Shown here: positions 36,686 to 45,920 of the stretch, piece after piece
Position numbering within the stretch: position 1 is the stretch's first letter
How the letters are laid out: the number at the start of each line of letters is the position of its first letter
Source: Methylicorpusculum sp.
GTDB taxonomy: Bacteria > Pseudomonadota > Gammaproteobacteria > Methylococcales > Methylomonadaceae
Length of the DNA stretch: 64,000 nt
NCBI RefSeq assembly: GCF_030651835.1
Contig: NZ_JAUSBX010000128.1
Coordinates: 1 to 64,000 of the forward strand
Direction: 5' to 3'
The notes under the pieces: model-generated
What the model was told of the DNA's origin: nothing
Databases searched by the model: none
What the model saw: only the letters and a program-made list of their open reading frames with translations
Program-made: the position numbers and the translations under genes

Positions 36686-37456
36686 ATGCGCTTACAAATT
36701 ATAAGAATTATCGCGGCTTTATTTTTATGGCTGCAATTTCATCAAACGCAAGCTGATGAAGTACTGTCAGCGACAATTGCCAGAATTAAACCGAGCATTG
36801 TTGTCGTGGGCTCATTCCAGAAAACACGCACACCTCGCGGCCTTTTTTTAGGCACTGGTTTTGCTATTGGTGACGGCACGTTGATTGCTACCAATGCCCA
36901 TGTTATTTCCAAAGAAAAAGATTTAAGCCACAAAGAAGCTTTAGCGATATTCGTTCGAAGAAACGGTAAAGAGGAGATGGCTTATGCCACGGAATTAAAA
37001 GTGGATCCAGTTCATGACATTGCGGTTTTAAAACTGGCAGGCAATGCGCGTTTAACGCCGATGATACTGGGCAATGCCGACCAGGTTAAAGAAGGTCAAG
37101 ACATTGCATTTACCGGATTTCCAATCGGCATGGTTTTAGGCCTTTATCCTGTTACACATCAGGGTATTATTTCGGCCATTTCGCCAACAGTCATTCCCCA
37201 GTTAAGCGGAAAGTTATTAAGCTCGGATATGCTGAAACGCTTGCGAGAACCTTACGACGTCTTTCAACTGGATGCCACGGCGTATCCGGGCAACAGTGGC
37301 AGTCCGCTTTATGATCGGCAAACAGGCACTGTCATTGGAATCATTAATAAGGTATTTGTACAGGAAGGTAAGGAGTCGGCGATCACAAAACCCAGCGGCA
37401 TAACCTATGCCATGCCAGTCACTTACCTGAAAAAATTATTAGATAATGTCGATTGA
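36686..37456 (+). CDS. Exported trypsin-like serine protease (S1C/DegP-like, no PDZ)
   Basis: A signal peptide (MRLQIIRIIAALFLWLQFHQ, cleavage near QADE) precedes a chymotrypsin-fold domain. The catalytic His (TNAHVIS), Asp (DPVHDIAVLKL) and Ser (YPGNSGSPLYD) are visible. No PDZ domain follows, unlike DegP/DegS. The start at 36686 is chosen because AGGAG lies 5 bases upstream and it gives a clean signal peptide; a longer frame from 36518 would run out of the repeat element. It would act in the periplasm; the target is unknown. It precedes the polysaccharide genes. Confidence 0.82.
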   Translation: MRLQIIRIIAALFLWLQFHQTQADEVLSATIARIKPSIVVVGSFQKTRTPRGLFLGTGFAIGDGTLIATNAHVISKEKDLSHKEALAIFVRRNGKEEMAYATELKVDPVHDIAVLKLAGNARLTPMILGNADQVKEGQDIAFTGFPIGMVLGLYPVTHQGIISAISPTVIPQLSGKLLSSDMLKRLREPYDVFQLDATAYPGNSGSPLYDRQTGTVIGIINKVFVQEGKESAITKPSGITYAMPVTYLKKLLDNVD

Positions 37457-37624
37457 ATGCCGCTCTTGAGCTATGCTTTTCATCATGCATAAGCAATAGT
37501 TAACCTTGATTCTGCAACAGAGACTTTTTGGTTAGCAATGTTAAATTTCAGCGCCATTCAGCTCCAAGAAGCCGGTTCTTGCTCATAAACAGTTTTTATT
37601 TTTAACTTATTCGAAAAATTCCCA

Positions 37625-39013
37625 ATGATAAGGATTTTCCGCCATTACATCTCAAGTGCGTTCTTGTGGTTGCTTATTTTAGAAGCAATTGTGTTCTATT
37701 TTTCCATGTATCTTGGCAGTCAGCTCCGGTTTCTGTACGAGGCCAGTTGGTATTCAGAGTCGGATATCATCGCTGCTAGTCTGGTTTTTGTCGTTGTCGT
37801 GACCTTGTGTAATGTCTCTCTTGGTTTATACCGGCGTAATCTGGGAACCCACGATTACGATTTATTGGCCCGGGTCAGCTTCAGTTTTGGTCTGGCGATC
37901 GCGGCCGTCGTTTCCATTTATTATATTTTTCCTGAATTTCTGATTGCCAGAAGTGTCCTGGGTGCGGCGGTAATTATTGCCTTTTTGGGCATGATGATCA
38001 TCCGCTATTTTTTTTACCGTTACGCCAAAATTGAGCGCATTAAAAAACAGGTTTTAGTCGTTGGTAGCGGAAAAAAAGCGGTTGAATTGGTGACTTTAAA
38101 TGACAGTTATATTCATAAAACCTTCAATATCACCGGCTTTCTGGCTCTTCCGGACGAGCAGGTGTTGGTCGATAAATCATTGTTGATCAATTCTGACACC
38201 TCGCTGTGCGAGACCTGTCAGCAGTTGAACATTGACGAAATTGTCCTGGCCATTGATGATAGACGACGCAGTATGCCGATCAGCACTTTACTGGATTGCA
38301 AAATGTCCGGTTTGGATATCATCGATTTGGTCACCTTTTATGAACGCGAGCAAGGACTTGTCTCGTTAAATAATGTTTACCCGAGCTGGTTTTTATTCTC
38401 AGACGGATTTGCGGTCAGCGGTTTTCGATCACTCACCAAAAGAGTGTTTGATATCGTCACCAGTATTATTTTACTGGCCGTTTCCTGGCCTGTTATGCTG
38501 ATGACCGTCATCGCTATCATGCTGGAAGATGGCATCCATGCGCCATTTTTTTATAAACAGGTCAGGGTAGGCGAGAATAACAAGCATTTTAAAGTCATTA
38601 AATTCAGAAGTATGGTCGTCAATGCCGAAAAGAATGGCGCGCAATGGGCGAAACTGCGCGACAACAGAATTACACGGGTAGGCGCTGTCATCAGAAAAGT
38701 AAGAATTGACGAATTGCCGCAAATTTTTAATGTATTGAAGGGTGACATGAGTTTTGTCGGACCCAGACCCGAACGCCCCGAGTTTGTAGACGGATTTATT
38801 GAGCGCATTGATTACTATGCCGAACGTCATCGGGTTAAGCCGGGCATTACCGGGTGGGCGCAGATTTGTTATCCCTACGGTGCCAGCGAAGAAGATACAG
38901 TAAGAAAATTGGAATATGACCTTTATTATGTAAAAAACTACAGCATGTTTCTTGATATGAGCATCATTTTGCATACGATAGAGATTGTCCTATGGGGCAA
39001 AGGCGCCAGATAA
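37625..39013 (+). CDS. Polyprenyl-phosphate sugar-1-phosphate transferase, EpsB type
   Basis: It transfers a sugar phosphate to undecaprenyl phosphate to start a polysaccharide repeat unit. Four N-terminal membrane helices, a CoA/NAD-binding-like middle ([13 protein letters not shown]), a fifth helix near 285 and a C-terminal bacterial sugar transferase domain ([44 protein letters not shown]) are visible. The 462-residue layout matches the exosortase-A-associated EpsB group. It overlaps the upstream end of galE. Confidence 0.88.
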   Translation: MIRIFRHYISSAFLWLLILEAIVFYFSMYLGSQLRFLYEASWYSESDIIAASLVFVVVVTLCNVSLGLYRRNLGTHDYDLLARVSFSFGLAIAAVVSIYYIFPEFLIARSVLGAAVIIAFLGMMIIRYFFYRYAKIERIKKQVLVVGSGKKAVELVTLNDSYIHKTFNITGFLALPDEQVLVDKSLLINSDTSLCETCQQLNIDEIVLAIDDRRRSMPISTLLDCKMSGLDIIDLVTFYEREQGLVSLNNVYPSWFLFSDGFAVSGFRSLTKRVFDIVTSIILLAVSWPVMLMTVIAIMLEDGIHAPFFYKQVRVGENNKHFKVIKFRSMVVNAEKNGAQWAKLRDNRITRVGAVIRKVRIDELPQIFNVLKGDMSFVGPRPERPEFVDGFIERIDYYAERHRVKPGITGWAQICYPYGASEEDTVRKLEYDLYYVKNYSMFLDMSIILHTIEIVLWGKGAR

Positions 39014-39066
39014 CATTCGATAGACCAGTAAAAAAAACTTTTAAACTCAGTTCAGGTGATTTTGTT

Positions 39067-40116
39067 TTGACGAATAAAACGATTTTGGTAACAGGCGGTG
39101 CGGGGTATATCGGCAGCCACACTTGTGTAGAGTTATTAAATGCCGGTTTCAATATTGTGGTGGTTGATAACCTTTCCAACAGTAAAATTGAAGCGCTAAA
39201 GCGTGTCGAGCGAATTACTGAAAAAACCGTCGCATTTTATCAAGCGGATATAAGAGACAAAGACGCGCTAACTTCAGTTTTTAACCAGCATCATTTTGAT
39301 GCGGTCATTCATTTTGCCGGACTTAAAGCGGTGGGAGAATCCTGTCAGCAGCCGTTAGCGTATTACGATAATAATGTGCATGGCACGCTGGTTTTACTGC
39401 AGGTGATGGAACAATTCAACGTGAAAGATCTGGTTTTCAGTTCTTCGGCGACCGTATATGGCGACCCTCATGCCGTGCCGATCATGGAAAACTTTCCTTT
39501 ATCCGCCACCAATCCTTATGGCAAAACAAAACTGCATATTGAGGAAATATTGCGGGATTTATCGAAAGCCGATCTATTCGGTGCCAAGAAAAAGCCATGG
39601 AATATTGCAATTCTGCGTTACTTTAATCCGGTGGGGGCTCATCACAGCGGTTTGATAGGTGAAGACCCTAATGGAATTCCAAATAATTTGATGCCTTACA
39701 TTGCCCAGGTTGCCGTTGGCAAACTTAGTCAGTTGTCGATTTTTGGTAATGACTATCCTACTAAAGACGGTACCGGGGTAAGAGACTATATCCATGTGGT
39801 TGATTTGGCGAAAGGCCATCTTAAAGCCCTTGAGGCCTTGTTTTCTTGCCATGACGACTCCCGTACTTGCAAAGCCTATAATTTGGGGACCGGAAAAGGC
39901 TACAGCGTGCTGGATATGGTAAATGCATTTTCCCGCGTAACCGGACTGGAAATCAAATACCGCTTTGTTGATCGTCGGGAAGGCGATATTGCAGAATGCT
40001 ATGCCGATCCTTCACTTTCTGCTGATGAATTGAGCTGGGAAACAGAGAAGAATCTGGACGATATGATGAGGGATACCTGGAATTGGCAAAGTAACAATCC
40101 TGCTGGTTACGCCTAG
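39067..40116 (+). CDS. galE: UDP-glucose 4-epimerase
   Basis: It interconverts UDP-glucose and UDP-galactose for glycan synthesis. The Rossmann motif [11 protein letters not shown] is at the N-terminus; FSSSATVYG and the catalytic Tyr/Lys in PYGKTK are intact; [18 protein letters not shown] is GalE-specific. I choose the TTG at 39067 (AGGTG 8 bases upstream; 349 residues) over an ATG at 38992 that overlaps the preceding gene and adds 25 unconserved residues. It is translationally close to the sugar transferase. Confidence 0.93.
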   Translation: MTNKTILVTGGAGYIGSHTCVELLNAGFNIVVVDNLSNSKIEALKRVERITEKTVAFYQADIRDKDALTSVFNQHHFDAVIHFAGLKAVGESCQQPLAYYDNNVHGTLVLLQVMEQFNVKDLVFSSSATVYGDPHAVPIMENFPLSATNPYGKTKLHIEEILRDLSKADLFGAKKKPWNIAILRYFNPVGAHHSGLIGEDPNGIPNNLMPYIAQVAVGKLSQLSIFGNDYPTKDGTGVRDYIHVVDLAKGHLKALEALFSCHDDSRTCKAYNLGTGKGYSVLDMVNAFSRVTGLEIKYRFVDRREGDIAECYADPSLSADELSWETEKNLDDMMRDTWNWQSNNPAGYA

Positions 40117-40152
40117 CCTTGTACTTTGCCGGATACAAACGTGAACTTGTCG

Positions 40153-40211
40153 TAGGAGCGGGCCATGCCCGCGCTTGAACCTCCTGAGGTCACGGGCATG
40201 GCTCACTCCAA
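40153..40211. repeat. REP-like palindrome after galE (family D)
   Basis: GGAGCGGGCCATGCCCG (40155-40171) pairs with 40193-40209 at 15 of 17 positions, with an inner ACCTC-CT-GAGGT hairpin (40179-40190). It lies between convergent galE and cysC and could act as a bidirectional transcription or RNA-stability element. The motif GTAGGAGCGGGC is common in dispersed bacterial REP families. Confidence 0.65.
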
Positions 40212-40250
40212 CAATACTGCCTACCAGTTCATCCCAACCAACACCTTATT

Positions 40251-40874
40251 TTATTTGGCCAATAAATTTTGCGAAATCAGGCCTCGGCTCAGCAATAGAT
40301 TGATCACGGATTGCACGCATTCATCCAATGATTGCTGATGGGTATTCACAATCAGTTCGGGCCTATCCGGCTCTTCGTAAGGAGAGCCAATGCCGGTGAA
40401 GAAAGGAATCTTACCCTCACGTGCTTTTTTATATAAGCCTTTTACGTCGCGTTCCTCGCAGGTCTGTAATGGGCATTGGCAGTAAATTTCAATAAAATCA
40501 CCATGAGGAACCAGCTTTCTGGCCGCACTTCGATCAGATCTGAAGGGCGATATGAAGGCAGTCAGCGTAATAACCCCCGCTTCGACCATTAACTTGGCCA
40601 GTTCACCAATTCTTCTGATGTTCTCAATCCGGTCTTCATCGTTAAAACCCAGGTCACTGCATAAGCCATGACGGACATTGTCGCCATCCAGCACAAAGGT
40701 AGAGCATTCCGAACGATGAAGGTAATCCTCTACGGCGTGCGCAAGCGTTGACTTACCGGAGCCTGATAATCCGGTAAACCAAAGAATCACGCTTTTGTGG
40801 CGATGGAGTCGTTCCCTGTCATTACGGGTTACAGTGGCATTATGCCAAACGGTGTTTGAGCTTTTTTTAGTCAT
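40251..40874 (-). CDS. cysC: Adenylylsulfate kinase
   Basis: It phosphorylates APS to PAPS, the activated sulfate donor. The P-loop [34 protein letters not shown] and FISPFRSDR are diagnostic. The length of 207 residues is typical of stand-alone CysC. It lies 24 bp downstream of the DHH phosphoesterase gene on the same strand. Sulfate adenylyltransferase (cysDN or sat) is not in the window. Confidence 0.95.
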   Translation of the reverse strand: MTKKSSNTVWHNATVTRNDRERLHRHKSVILWFTGLSGSGKSTLAHAVEDYLHRSECSTFVLDGDNVRHGLCSDLGFNDEDRIENIRRIGELAKLMVEAGVITLTAFISPFRSDRSAARKLVPHGDFIEIYCQCPLQTCEERDVKGLYKKAREGKIPFFTGIGSPYEEPDRPELIVNTHQQSLDECVQSVINLLLSRGLISQNLLAK

Positions 40875-40898
40875 AAAATGCGGTCGCTGTTTAGTTTT

Positions 40899-41858
40899 TT
40901 AATTAGCGTAATAAGATTCAAATTGTTTAATAAATGTTGGAAGACTCGCCTTTTCCAAGTGATTGATGCCGGCTGCCGCTTTACGACCGCCGCCGCTAGG
41001 AAAAGCAGCGCAAATTTCATCAGCACCGGATTTATTGTTTATTGGCGCTCTTACACTCACTAAATAGCCTCCTTTTTCATTCAGGCTGACAATAGCATGA
41101 GCCCTATTGGGCGTTCCATTGGCCAGTTCGTTTGCAAATACGCCACTGATCCGCCTGGACCAGGTCTCATCAGGCAAGACGTACACGGCAATAATCTCGT
41201 TGCTGTACTCAGGCTTGAGCTGTAAAGCTTGATTCATGTCATCTTCAAAGCCATTGATCAAAGTCTGATGAATTAAGCGATTATTGGCAATAAATTCAAA
41301 CGGGGATAAATAACTGACCATTTCTTTATAAAGTTGAGCGGGAGGCAAATGCAAATCTTCAATTGAATGGCCATAACTATTGTAATTGATGCAAACGCCG
41401 AGTTGTTTTAACTGATCGGTTTGTTCGGAGGATAAATGGGAATCAGCCGCCAGCTTTAAGGCCACAGCATCAAGATTATCGCCAAACGCGGCCGTGATAG
41501 CCCATAAGCGGAAACGTCCCTGCAAATGCTGATCTACCAACAAGCTGGTACAGATATTGGTATCGGTGTCGATCAGGGTTGTCAGGTTGCTATGGACAGG
41601 TATCTCACCGGGACGATGATGATCAACGTAGAATACGGTTGCTCCCTGTTTGAGCACGGCATTTAAAGCGGCACAGTTTTTTTCAAGTGAAATATCCAGA
41701 ACGACGATACGGTCTCCTGGTTCAGCAGTAACAGTTTCAAGTAATGAAATATCCCTTTTTACCCCGGTAATCAGGGTTGAATTGACAGGTTCAGCCAATC
41801 GAAGCTGTATCAGTGCACAAATACCATCGGCATCGCCGTTAAATACATCGTATTGCAT
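40899..41858 (-). CDS. DHH family phosphoesterase
   Basis: The 319-residue protein has the DHH metal motifs FNGDADGICA and YVDHHRPGE and a C-terminal DHHA1 motif GGGRKAAAGIN (GGGHxxAAG type, with Arg in place of His). Relatives include NrnA-type oligoribonuclease/PAP phosphatases and exopolyphosphatase-like proteins. The start at 41858 (MQYDVFNGDADG) is chosen because the motif lies at the extreme N-terminus in the family; no ribosome site precedes it, but a TATAAT lies 3 bases upstream, suggesting a leaderless message. Pairing with cysC suggests it may hydrolyse PAP. Confidence 0.8.
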   Translation of the reverse strand: MQYDVFNGDADGICALIQLRLAEPVNSTLITGVKRDISLLETVTAEPGDRIVVLDISLEKNCAALNAVLKQGATVFYVDHHRPGEIPVHSNLTTLIDTDTNICTSLLVDQHLQGRFRLWAITAAFGDNLDAVALKLAADSHLSSEQTDQLKQLGVCINYNSYGHSIEDLHLPPAQLYKEMVSYLSPFEFIANNRLIHQTLINGFEDDMNQALQLKPEYSNEIIAVYVLPDETWSRRISGVFANELANGTPNRAHAIVSLNEKGGYLVSVRAPINNKSGADEICAAFPSGGGRKAAAGINHLEKASLPTFIKQFESYYAN

Positions 41859-41861
41859 AGC

Positions 41862-41888
41862 ATTATAAAGTTGTAGAAAGTTGGTAAA
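41862..41888 (-). promoter_or_regulatory. Candidate promoter giving a leaderless DHH message
   Basis: On the minus strand TTTACC (41888-41883) and a perfect TATAAT (41867-41862) are spaced 15 bp, and the -10 box ends 3 bases before the ATG at 41858. Transcription would start at or next to the start codon. The spacer is shorter than the usual 17 bp. Confidence 0.35.
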
Positions 41889-42081
41889 GTCTAGCTTGGA
41901 ACTTATACTTAACGAAGAAATTTTGTAAATTTGACTGCATTCTGGGGCTGACCCAAAAATCCTTAAGAAAATTCTCAGCATCTATCACTATAATTAGCGG
42001 CATAAGCATCCCGATCCATTTCAGAGCAATTTTTCAATTGCTGATGTCATCCGTAATCACATTTTTATTTAAAGGACACCT

Positions 42082-43479
42082 ATGATTCCTGTCATTTTAT
42101 CCGGCGGTTCAGGCACCCGTTTATGGCCTCTATCGCGGGGTCAGTATCCCAAACAGTTTTTACCGTTGGTCACCGACAAAACGATGGTGCAAGAAACCTT
42201 GCTGAGACTGAATGGTCTTGAAGGGATTAAAGCACCTATTGCTGTCTGCAATGAAGATCATCGCTTTATGATGGCCGAGCAGTTATGGGAAATTGGCGGC
42301 AAACCGCAAGCTATTATTCTTGAACCCATGGGCAAAAATACAGCGCCCGCAGTGGCCATGGCTGCATTGTCGGTCAAACCTGAAGACGTGTTGCTGGTTC
42401 TTCCAGCTGATCATGTGATTGCCAATGTGGCTGCGTTTCACAAGGCGGCAATCGCAGCGAATCAACTGGCTCAATCAGGACAACTGGTCACTTTTGGCAT
42501 TGTACCCACTGAGCCGGAAACGGGGTACGGCTACATCAAGCGTTCATCTTCCCGTATCGGTGAAGCCTATCAGGTGGCCGCTTTTGTAGAAAAGCCCGAT
42601 CAAAAAACCGCAGAGAGCTATGTCAGCAGCGGCGAATTTTTCTGGAACAGTGGCATGTTTGCTTTTAAAGCCCAGACTTTTTTGGATGAATTGCAAAAGT
42701 TCAACCCGGAAATGCTGCAAGCCTGCAAAAACGCATTGAATGGCGCTCAAGTCGATCTTGATTTTACCCGACTTGATAAAGACGCTTTTTCGGCCTGTCC
42801 CTCCGATTCCATTGATTATGCTGTGATGGAAAAAACCGATAAAGCGGTGGTTATTCCGCTGGATGCCGAATGGAATGATGTGGGTTCCTGGTCTGCTTTG
42901 TGGGATGTGACTCAAAAAGATGGCTCGGGCAACGCGGTATTCGGCGATGTGGTCACTATCGACACAAAAAATTCCTATATTTATTCAAGAAATAAATTGG
43001 TCAGTGCGATTGGTGTTGAAGATTTGGTCATCATCGAAACCGATGATGCTGTTTTGGTGGCGACAAAAAGCCGCGTTCAGGATGTCAAGGACGTGGTTAA
43101 CCTGTTAAAAAGCCAAAATCGTCCGGAAGCCGATACACATCGAAAAGTTTTCAGGCCTTGGGGGCATTACGATACCGTGGACAAAGGCGAACGCCACCAG
43201 ACCAAACGAATAGTGGTTAAGCCACGGGCTAAACTTTCTTTACAAAAACATCATCACCGCGCCGAGCATTGGATTGTTGTCAGAGGAACCGCATTGGTAA
43301 CCAAAGGCGATGAGCAGCTTCTGATTGCTGAAAACGAATCAATCTATATTCCTTTAGGTACTGTCCATAGCCTCGAAAATCCAGGTGTCATTCCTCTTGA
43401 AATGGTGGAAGTCCAATCAGGAAGTTATCTCGGCGAAGATGATATTGTCAGGTTTGAAGATAAATACGGTCGAATTTAA
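42082..43479 (+). CDS. manC: Mannose-1-phosphate guanylyltransferase / mannose-6-phosphate isomerase
   Basis: This bifunctional enzyme makes GDP-mannose. The N-terminal nucleotidyltransferase domain carries GGSGTRLWPLSRGQYPKQF and VEKPD; the C-terminal cupin (about 355-460) carries RPWGHYD, QKHHHRAEHWIVV and the isomerase metal residues. The length of 465 residues is typical. It lies 18 bp upstream of galU, so the two supply GDP-mannose and UDP-glucose to the polysaccharide genes that follow. Confidence 0.95.
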   Translation: MIPVILSGGSGTRLWPLSRGQYPKQFLPLVTDKTMVQETLLRLNGLEGIKAPIAVCNEDHRFMMAEQLWEIGGKPQAIILEPMGKNTAPAVAMAALSVKPEDVLLVLPADHVIANVAAFHKAAIAANQLAQSGQLVTFGIVPTEPETGYGYIKRSSSRIGEAYQVAAFVEKPDQKTAESYVSSGEFFWNSGMFAFKAQTFLDELQKFNPEMLQACKNALNGAQVDLDFTRLDKDAFSACPSDSIDYAVMEKTDKAVVIPLDAEWNDVGSWSALWDVTQKDGSGNAVFGDVVTIDTKNSYIYSRNKLVSAIGVEDLVIIETDDAVLVATKSRVQDVKDVVNLLKSQNRPEADTHRKVFRPWGHYDTVDKGERHQTKRIVVKPRAKLSLQKHHHRAEHWIVVRGTALVTKGDEQLLIAENESIYIPLGTVHSLENPGVIPLEMVEVQSGSYLGEDDIVRFEDKYGRI

Positions 43480-43497
43480 AAGAGGATATTTAAAACA

Positions 43498-44379
43498 ATG
43501 AAACAAATAGTCACTAAAGCAGTTTTCCCTGTTGCCGGATTAGGCACCCGTTTTTTGCCTGCAACCAAAGCAAGCCCCAAAGAAATGTTGCCGGTGGTTG
43601 ATAAACCGCTGATTCAATATGCCGTCGAGGAGGCCGTAGCGGCCGGTATCGATACCATGATTTTTGTGACTGGACGAACCAAAAATTCAATCATGGATCA
43701 CTTTGATAAAGCTTACGAGCTTGAAAAAGAACTGGAGTCAAAGAATAAAACGGAACTCCTGAAAATTTTGCAAAACATTGTTCCACCCCATATCTCCTGC
43801 GTTTTTATCCGCCAATCTGAAGCCTTGGGCCTAGGTCATGCGGTTTATTGTGCCCGGCCGATAGTAGGTGATGAGCCTTTCGCAGTGATACTGGCGGACG
43901 ATCTGATTTATGATAAAAATCGGGGCTGTATGCGGCAGATGGTAGAGCTTTATCACCAACAACATTGCAGCATTCTGGGTGTAGAGCGAGTGGCGCCCTC
44001 CGAGACCGGCAGCTACGGCATCGTCAAAACGGAAGATTATTCAGGAACTTTCGGTCGGGTTGACTTGATTGTTGAAAAACCCAAACCCGAAGTGGCACCC
44101 TCCAATCTCGCTGTGGTAGGTCGTTATATCTTAACGCCGGCTATTTTCGATAAAATAAAAAATACCCAAAGGGGAGCCGGTGGCGAGATTCAATTGACGG
44201 ACGCCATTGCCTCGCTGCTTGCTGATGAACGGGTTCTTGCTTTTGAATTTGAAGGGAAACGTTATGATTGTGGTTCCAAACTGGGATTTTTAACCGCTAC
44301 AGTCGAACTCGGTTTATTACATAAAGAGCTGAAAGAGGATTTCGCTGTTTACTTAAAAAATCTCGCTAAAACACTTTAA
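43498..44379 (+). CDS. galU: UTP-glucose-1-phosphate uridylyltransferase
   Basis: It makes UDP-glucose. [47 protein letters not shown] and VEKPKPE are diagnostic. Length is 293 residues. AGAGG precedes the ATG, 18 bp after manC. With galE it can feed both glucose and galactose donors. Confidence 0.96.
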   Translation: MKQIVTKAVFPVAGLGTRFLPATKASPKEMLPVVDKPLIQYAVEEAVAAGIDTMIFVTGRTKNSIMDHFDKAYELEKELESKNKTELLKILQNIVPPHISCVFIRQSEALGLGHAVYCARPIVGDEPFAVILADDLIYDKNRGCMRQMVELYHQQHCSILGVERVAPSETGSYGIVKTEDYSGTFGRVDLIVEKPKPEVAPSNLAVVGRYILTPAIFDKIKNTQRGAGGEIQLTDAIASLLADERVLAFEFEGKRYDCGSKLGFLTATVELGLLHKELKEDFAVYLKNLAKTL

Positions 44380-44479
44380 GTTTCTTGAATTCATACAATA
44401 AGCGCAACACTTCTTAAAGAAGCCAATACCGTTAAGTTAGGCTTCTTCCCCCTTCGCGGATTCAAAAAATCTCCCCTAA

Positions 44480-44501
44480 CCCCTCTTTTTCAAAGAGGGG
44501 G
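44480..44501. repeat. C-rich/G-rich hairpin repeat after galU (family F)
   Basis: CCCCTCTTT-TTC-AAAGAGGGG is a perfect 9-bp-arm hairpin. Its surroundings (AAATCTCCCCTAACCCCTC) match the right half of the larger inverted repeat at 53253-53326. It sits in the 330-bp gap between galU and the next gene, which otherwise shows only a TATAAT at 44673-44678 as a possible -10 element for the glycosyltransferase operon. Confidence 0.65.
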
Positions 44502-44709
44502 ACTAAATTTCAACATGATGGAAGATAACCGTAATGTAATTGCCGGAATGACGGCGTTGATATTCTTTCAATTACTAAAGCAAACTTAGCTATTTTAAAA
44601 GGGTTACACACAAATCAGATTGAATACATTCATACCCACTAAAAAGTAACCTAGCTCAATCTCATAACCAGCTATAATTTCAAGCTGATTTTACTTTTTA
44701 AGCTTGAGT

Positions 44710-45912
44710 ATGAAAGTTTTACATATCCTTGATCATTCCATTCCGTTGCATAGCGGCTATACGTTTCGGACCAGAGCCATTTTGGAACAGCAACGGCTTT
44801 TGGGTTGGGAGACTTTTCATGTGACATCCCCAAAACAGTTAGGGGTAAAAGAGTCCGTCGAATGGGCTGACGGATTCAAATTTTATCGCTCTCAAGAAGT
44901 TACTGGATTAAAGGCTCAATTACCTATTGTTAACCAATGGGCTGTTGTCGATGCCTTGGCTAAACGGCTGGATCAAATTATTCCTGAAATCAAACCTGAT
45001 ATTCTGCATGCGCATTCGCCGGCTTTAAATGGCTTGGCGGCAGTAAAAGCTTCAAAGAAATTCGGTATTCCGCTGGTCTATGAATGCCGGGCGTTCTGGG
45101 AAGATGCGGCAGTTGATCATGGCAGTACAACAGAAGGAAGTCTGCGTTACCGATTGACCCATGCCCTGGAAACCTATGTTTTCAAACGGGCAAATGCGGT
45201 GACCACCATCTGCGAGGGTCTGCGTCTAGACATCATCGGCCGAGGTATTACCGAAGATAAAGTCACGGTCATTCCCAATGCGGTGGACATCGACAAATTC
45301 ACTTATGGTATAAAAGCCGATCCAGACTTACGGGACCAATTAGGACTTAACGATAAAATTGTATTGGGTTTTATCGGCTCTTTTTATGCATATGAAGGTA
45401 TTCCTTTATTGCTGGAAGCGATGCCCACCCTACTTGAAAAAAGCCCCAATGTCCGATTATTACTGGTAGGCGGGGGGCCACAGGAAAGTGTAATCAAACA
45501 AAAAACAAAAGATCTGAATCTTAATGATCATGTGATTTTTACTGGGCGCGTGCCGCATGATAAGGTTCAGGATTATTATAATCAGGTTGATATTTTCGTT
45601 TACCCTCGTTTGCCCATGCGTTTGACCGAATTGGTCACACCGCTGAAACCGCTGGAAGCAATGGCTCAGGGCAGGTTGGTTGTCGCGTCGGATGTAGGCG
45701 GGCATAAGGAGCTCATTAACAAGGGTCAGACAGGTTATTTATTTGAAGCGGGAAATGCCGGTAACTTGACCCAGACATTGACTACGCTCATTGATGATCG
45801 AGCTGACTGGGACAGAATACGAGTCAATGGACGGCGTTTTGTCGAACAGGAAAGAAATTGGGCAGCTAGCGTTGGCCGGTATCAAGCCGTTTATTCAAAG
45901 CTGTGTCAATGA
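44710..45912 (+). CDS. GT4 family glycosyltransferase, exosortase-A-associated type
   Basis: The 400-residue GT-B enzyme begins MKVLHILDHSIPLHSGYTFR, the opening I associate with the exosortase-A glycosyltransferase group typified by Daro_2409. The C-terminal donor domain has GFIGSFYAYEGIPLLLEA and a variant E-x7-E region (PLKPLEAMAQG). The start at 44710 is chosen over a TTG two codons upstream. It leads a plus-strand run with a second GT4, a CapK-like protein and an asparagine-synthase-like protein. Donor and acceptor sugars are unknown. Confidence 0.85.
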   Translation: MKVLHILDHSIPLHSGYTFRTRAILEQQRLLGWETFHVTSPKQLGVKESVEWADGFKFYRSQEVTGLKAQLPIVNQWAVVDALAKRLDQIIPEIKPDILHAHSPALNGLAAVKASKKFGIPLVYECRAFWEDAAVDHGSTTEGSLRYRLTHALETYVFKRANAVTTICEGLRLDIIGRGITEDKVTVIPNAVDIDKFTYGIKADPDLRDQLGLNDKIVLGFIGSFYAYEGIPLLLEAMPTLLEKSPNVRLLLVGGGPQESVIKQKTKDLNLNDHVIFTGRVPHDKVQDYYNQVDIFVYPRLPMRLTELVTPLKPLEAMAQGRLVVASDVGGHKELINKGQTGYLFEAGNAGNLTQTLTTLIDDRADWDRIRVNGRRFVEQERNWAASVGRYQAVYSKLCQ

Positions 45913-45920
45913 GTTAACGC

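Noticed and set aside
41989-41994. TATAAT upstream of manC as its promoter
   Set aside because: No acceptable -35 element lies 16-18 bp upstream, so it is not reported as a feature.
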